A program made the position numbers and the translations under genes. Under the pieces are notes generated by a model that worked only from the letters and a program-made list of their open reading frames with translations, was not told where the DNA came from and searched no databases. From assembly GCA_937121175.1 (NCBI GenBank), contig CAKZKD010000018.1, positions 1 through 64,000 on the forward strand: DNA of 64,000 nucleotides. The letters are read 5' to 3'. The stretch's first letter is position 1. Every line of letters begins with the position of its first letter. The DNA is from an uncultured Flavobacteriales bacterium. GTDB taxonomy: Bacteria > Bacteroidota > Bacteroidia > Flavobacteriales_G > Salibacteraceae. This document shows, piece by piece, positions 60,375 to 64,000 of the stretch.

Positions 60375-61313
60375 ATGAAACGTATTGTAACATTACGCTA
60401 TGCCGCAATGGTATTAGCAACTGGACTTATATTTATTACATCTTCTTGCAAAAAAGAAGGTTGTATGGATTCAAAAGCAACAAACTTTGACGAAAAAGCT
60501 AAAAAGGACGACGGTTCTTGTGTTTACCCAAACCCAGTATCAACCCCCACTCCGGAGCCTGAAGCAGAGAAAGCCGAAACTACTGGCTTAGTAAAAATTG
60601 GAGAAGCCACATCGGCAGACGCAAAGGCAAATTTAGAATTGTATGCTATGGAAGATTTGTATCCTGGCATGAACAAACTTTATCTTGTGGTCTATGACTC
60701 TGAGAGCGGTAAATTAATTAAAGACGGGCATGTAGAATTTACTCCGATGATGAAAATGAATAGTGGAATGGATCACGGTGCTCCAGTTATGAATGACCAT
60801 GAAGGAGGAGCAGATGATAAAGGCCGTTTTTCAGGAAAAGTGTTTTTTGTGATGCCATCTACGGCAGGAAAATGGATGCTAAAAACAAAATTTCATAATC
60901 ACGCTAATGAAGCTATGGGAGAAGTAACTTTTGAGGTTGTTGTGACTGGAAATAGTAACCGAATGATGGCTTCTTTTGTTGATACTACCACTTCAGATTC
61001 GATGTCAATTTTCTTAAGTTATGTGGTAAAGGAAAAACCAGAAGTAGGTTCAAACGAGTTAACCATAGCCGCGTATTACAGAAAATCTATGATGGAATGG
61101 CCTGCGGCAGAAGACTTAACCATTGAATTTGAGCCTTCTATGCCCTCAATGGGACATGGCTCACCTAACAATGAAAATCCTACCCATACAAAAAAAGGCA
61201 TGTACGTAGGTAAAGTAAACTACACCATGACTGGTGAATGGAAGCTCGATGTTACTGTAAAGAGAGGAACTAAGGTGTTGACAAACGAAGCCTTTTTTGA
61301 ATACACACTGTAA
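60375..61313 (+). CDS. Met/His-rich lipoprotein with YtkA-like domains
   Basis: A lipobox (TSSCKKEG, Cys near residue 24) is followed directly by one GCMDSKATNF...DDGSC motif, as in the lipoproteins at 14.5-15.7 kb. After a Pro-rich linker come two YtkA/FixH-like beta domains with clusters of Met and His (MMKMNSGMDHGAPVMNDHEGG and MPSMGHGSPNNENPTHTKKGM). Such clusters suit copper binding. It probably holds copper at the cell surface or periplasm for the receptor encoded 21 bp downstream. The ATG at 60375 (MKRIVTLRY) is preferred over 60348. Confidence 0.8.
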   Translation: MKRIVTLRYAAMVLATGLIFITSSCKKEGCMDSKATNFDEKAKKDDGSCVYPNPVSTPTPEPEAEKAETTGLVKIGEATSADAKANLELYAMEDLYPGMNKLYLVVYDSESGKLIKDGHVEFTPMMKMNSGMDHGAPVMNDHEGGADDKGRFSGKVFFVMPSTAGKWMLKTKFHNHANEAMGEVTFEVVVTGNSNRMMASFVDTTTSDSMSIFLSYVVKEKPEVGSNELTIAAYYRKSMMEWPAAEDLTIEFEPSMPSMGHGSPNNENPTHTKKGMYVGKVNYTMTGEWKLDVTVKRGTKVLTNEAFFEYTL

Positions 61314-61334
61314 TCTTGGTTTTATAATAAAGAA

Positions 61335-63362
61335 ATGAGAAAAATATTGATGTTGGTTTTAGCACTTCATATAAGTGCTAAAACCACATTTTCTCAAGAA
61401 AATCAGACAGATTCAGGCCTTTACTATCAGCCATTTCCTGAACTGTTGAATACGATTGTAATTGAGGAAATTGTAAGCAATAATGCCGCTACATTAGAGC
61501 ATAAATCGAGCGATAACCTTGACAATATTCTAGAGCGCAGCCCCAACATAACCATGATAAAACGTGGTGGCTACGCATTTGAACCCATTGTAAATGGATT
61601 GCGTGGTGGGCAAGCTACCATTACTATTGATGGGATGCGAATGTTTGGAGCCTGCACGGATAAGATGGATCCAGTTACTTCTTATGTTACGTCAAACAAT
61701 TTATCGGAAGTAGAAATTGGACATGGCGCAGGTGTAACTAAATACGGCAGTAATCTCAATGCAGGTTTAAACTTAAGCACCGCTAAGGCTCAATTTTCTG
61801 ACTCCCTCAAAACTCAGGGCGTACTGAATTTTGGTTTGGGTTCGGCAGCAAGGGAATACAATGCTGGATTTAACGTTAACGTGGGGTCTAGGAATTGGGC
61901 AGTTAAACTTAATGGAACAAAACGAAAAGCTAATTCTTACCGAGCAGGCAACGGAAAGCAAATAGATTTTACGCAATACCAAAAAGAAAACATCGGAACC
62001 AACCTAAGATTTAAAGCAGGTAAAAAAACCATACTTGAGGCTAAATACATCTACGATAATGCTTTTGACATTGGTTATGCGGCACTGCCCATGGATGTAT
62101 CCTCGGCTGAAAGCAATATTGCGCAGTTATCCGCTCATTTTTATGCGCTTCTTCCAATAGTAGAAAAGGTAACCATAAGTGGGTATGCAAATCGTATAAA
62201 CCATGTAATGGACGACACCAAACGTCCACCTGAAATGGTAACTATGCACATGGATATGCCTGGAAGTAGTGAAACGAAGGGATTATTCACCAACATCAGC
62301 TTACAACCAAATGAAAAAAATAGCATTGAGTTTAGAGCAGATTATTACCACAATTATTTGTTTGCTGAAATGATTATGTACCCAGAAAATGCTCCTTCGA
62401 TGTACATGGTTACGTGGCCTGGAATTAACCGAAATTCGTTTGGTTTTTTTGGTGCTTACACAAAAAATTTTGCAAGAGGAATTGACTTTAATGCTTCCTT
62501 TAGGTACGATGTAACTAATACACAGTTATTGGATTCCACGGGAATGAAGCAACTTCAGGTTTTTAATTGGGGCGACGAAATTTATTTTGAACATCGCCCG
62601 ATTTCAGGGCAAGTTGAATTGGGTAAAAAATGGTCTAAAAAACTATCATGTACAATTGGCAGCGGCTATGCAGAACGCGTACCTACCGCCAGTGAAATGT
62701 ATGGCTACTATTTGTTCAACCCGTTGGATGGATACGATTATGTGGGCACTCCAGATATTAAAAAAGAACGAGCATGGAACGTTTCATCCTCTTCCGAATA
62801 TTCAAACCACAAAACCCGAATAAATGTGACTGGAAATTATCAATACATCCAAGACTTCATTTACGGAGTAATTGAATCTAGTCTATGGCAAATGACCATT
62901 GATGCCAATGGAACGAAGCTTTATACAAACATCGAATTTGCTCACTTGGTTTCCTTAAACGGAAATTGGACAAATCAATGGACAAAAAAAATTCGCACCA
63001 ACATTTCTGCGACATACTTACATGGAACAAAACACAATGGCCTTCCACTTCCGCAAATAGCTCCGCTCACTTCTACTATTAATATTGAATACTTACATAA
63101 TGGATGGCAATTTCAATTGGATGTAAATAGCGCTCTGGCTCAAAACAGAATTGATACTGAATTTATTGAATTGCCCAGTCAAGGTTGGGCCGTTACCAAT
63201 GTAAGACTTGCTAAAACTGTCCTCCTAAAAAAAGAAAGAAAGTTGTCCATTCAAACTGGGATTGAAAATCTTTTTGATAACGCGTATTATCAGCACTTGG
63301 ATTGGGCTAAAATTCAACGGCCTGGAATCAACTTTTATGGTGCAGTAAATTATTCGTTTTAA
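61335..63362 (+). CDS. TonB-dependent receptor, probable copper receptor
   Basis: A signal peptide (about 1-20) is followed by a plug domain (about 45-155: LDNILERSPNITMIKRGGYAFEPIVNGLRGG) and a 22-strand barrel ending in Phe (YGAVNYSF). The plug phrase TIDGMRMFGACTDKMDPVTSYV has Cys and Met residues close together, as in NosA/OprC-type copper receptors. Met-rich extracellular loops (MVTMHMDMPGSS, ENAPSMYMVTW) add to this. A perfect 14-bp inverted repeat lies inside the signal-peptide codons. TonB energy is needed for uptake; no tonB gene is in this locus. Confidence 0.83.
   Translation: MRKILMLVLALHISAKTTFSQENQTDSGLYYQPFPELLNTIVIEEIVSNNAATLEHKSSDNLDNILERSPNITMIKRGGYAFEPIVNGLRGGQATITIDGMRMFGACTDKMDPVTSYVTSNNLSEVEIGHGAGVTKYGSNLNAGLNLSTAKAQFSDSLKTQGVLNFGLGSAAREYNAGFNVNVGSRNWAVKLNGTKRKANSYRAGNGKQIDFTQYQKENIGTNLRFKAGKKTILEAKYIYDNAFDIGYAALPMDVSSAESNIAQLSAHFYALLPIVEKVTISGYANRINHVMDDTKRPPEMVTMHMDMPGSSETKGLFTNISLQPNEKNSIEFRADYYHNYLFAEMIMYPENAPSMYMVTWPGINRNSFGFFGAYTKNFARGIDFNASFRYDVTNTQLLDSTGMKQLQVFNWGDEIYFEHRPISGQVELGKKWSKKLSCTIGSGYAERVPTASEMYGYYLFNPLDGYDYVGTPDIKKERAWNVSSSSEYSNHKTRINVTGNYQYIQDFIYGVIESSLWQMTIDANGTKLYTNIEFAHLVSLNGNWTNQWTKKIRTNISATYLHGTKHNGLPLPQIAPLTSTINIEYLHNGWQFQLDVNSALAQNRIDTEFIELPSQGWAVTNVRLAKTVLLKKERKLSIQTGIENLFDNAYYQHLDWAKIQRPGINFYGAVNYSF
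61354..61386 (+). promoter_or_regulatory. Perfect 14-bp hairpin inside the receptor's signal-peptide codons
   Basis: TGGTTTTAGCACTT and AAGTGCTAAAACCA pair perfectly around the loop CATAT, starting 19 bases after the ATG. In mRNA this would fold near the ribosome start site. A regulatory role is inference. Confidence 0.6.
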
Positions 63363-63391
63363 TATCAAATGAACAATTCTTCGATTCAAAC

Positions 63392-63399
63392 TATCTTTG
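63392..63399 (+). promoter_or_regulatory. Leaderless-type promoter box, TATCTTTG-N4-ATG
   Basis: TATCTTTG is followed by AATT and the ATG at 63404. The TonB receptor's stop codon is 30 bp upstream, so pdxH probably has its own promoter. Confidence 0.55.
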
Positions 63400-63403
63400 A
63401 ATT

Positions 63404-64000
63404 ATGGGAATGGTAAATAATTTCATCAACGAAGTTCGACACGAATTTAGCAATCAAAAACTAGACGAAAAATCTATAGAATCGACGCCAATCAAACAAG
63501 TCGAAAAATGGATAAAGGAGGCAGTTGAATCTCAAGTTCCGGAAGCAAACGCAATGAGTATTTGCACTGTAGATAAAGAAGGACGCCCTTCATCGCGAAT
63601 CGTGTACGCTCGTGGAATTTCTGAAGAAGGAATTAAACTCTACACCAATTACAGCAGTAATAAGGGAAGTGATTTGCAAGGCAACCGTTACGTTTCTTTG
63701 CTTTTTTTCTACCCCGAATTAGAAAGACAAATCCGTATTCAAGGTGTTATTGAAAAACTTCCAGCAACTGAATCGGATGCCTATTTTGATGCTAGACCTA
63801 CTGAAAGTAAACTCGGAGCATGGGCTAGCGAACAGAGTTCGAAAATAGAATCGCGCCAAACTTTAGAAGATCGTACAAAACACTTTCGCGAAAAATTCGG
63901 AGAAAATGTCCCACGTCCTCCGCACTGGGGTGGATACATTGTTAAGCCTACTAAGTTTGAATTTTGGCAAGGCAGGCCGGCTCGATTGCACGATAGATTA
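63404..64000 (+). CDS. pdxH: Pyridoxamine 5'-phosphate oxidase, 3' end cut by window edge
   Basis: The gene is not in the ORF track because it runs off the window. It makes pyridoxal phosphate from PNP or PMP using FMN. The visible ~199 residues include MSICTVDKEGRPSSRIVY, FYPELERQIRIQG, the block SKLGAWASEQS and the near-C-terminal FWQGRPARLHDR, so only about 15-20 residues are missing. I chose the ATG at 63404; a second one lies two codons later. Confidence 0.93.
   Translation, partial: MGMVNNFINEVRHEFSNQKLDEKSIESTPIKQVEKWIKEAVESQVPEANAMSICTVDKEGRPSSRIVYARGISEEGIKLYTNYSSNKGSDLQGNRYVSLLFFYPELERQIRIQGVIEKLPATESDAYFDARPTESKLGAWASEQSSKIESRQTLEDRTKHFREKFGENVPRPPHWGGYIVKPTKFEFWQGRPARLHDRL

Noticed and set aside
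1-64000. tRNA or rRNA genes
   Set aside because: No cloverleaf-like or rRNA-like sequence was seen by eye. A tRNAscan run would be decisive.

Overview
The window holds two unlike kinds of DNA. Bases 1 to about 3,950 are comparatively GC-rich and encode the tail of an unknown protein, a secreted HtrA/DegP-like protease with four PDZ domains, and a protease-fold companion that lacks its catalytic residues. The style suggests a Verrucomicrobiota-like source, but that is an inference. The rest is AT-rich and typical of a marine Bacteroidota, probably Flavobacteriales. The signs are type IX secretion C-terminal domains, TAnnTTTG promoter boxes, almost no Shine-Dalgarno sequences, a fused E1 alpha/beta dehydrogenase, and a CrtI/CrtB carotenoid cluster. 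The two parts meet in a small ORF whose first ~35 codons look like the N-terminus of catalase-peroxidase KatG and whose remainder is a TonB C-terminal domain. A 211-bp nested inverted-repeat element lies just upstream. This is either an assembly chimera or a real recombination scar, and it is the first thing to check.

Layout. 4.3-8.3 kb: an unknown coiled-coil membrane protein, a broken small gene, and a DUF4252-PadR-PspC operon. 8.4-14.5 kb: central metabolism (fused 2-oxoacid dehydrogenase E1, AcuI-like reductase, acetyl-CoA synthetase). 14.5-29.9 kb: an accessory, regulator-rich stretch with repeat-motif lipoproteins, three AraC regulators, a Crp/Fnr-like protein, an LTA-synthase-like sulfatase-fold enzyme, small enzymes, an MFS transporter, a Fic protein with a two-site operator, and an ApeA-like HEPN defence gene interrupted by one in-frame TGA. 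29.9-44.3 kb: housekeeping genes (purC, phoH, SAM hydrolase, GT-C glycosyltransferase, nhaC, porin, rarA, DEAD-box helicase, xerD).

44.3-49.2 kb: a carotenoid block (queD, idi, crtB, crtI, ECF sigma factor) next to a MerR-type regulator that carries the B12 photoreceptor signature Wx9EH plus ExHxxG. This predicts light-induced pigment synthesis. 49.2-57.8 kb: YdcF, two large paralogous T9SS-exported beta-propeller proteins with a lipoprotein between them, and a Kir-type potassium channel. 57.8-59.8 kb: a two-component system. 59.9-63.4 kb: a probable copper-handling locus (Cys-rich peptide, Met/His-rich lipoprotein, TonB-dependent receptor). The window ends inside pdxH.

The most unusual regulatory pattern is that five unrelated genes have an exact TAnnTTTG box followed by exactly four bases and then ATG. 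This predicts leaderless mRNAs. No tRNA, rRNA, CRISPR array or complete transposase gene was seen.
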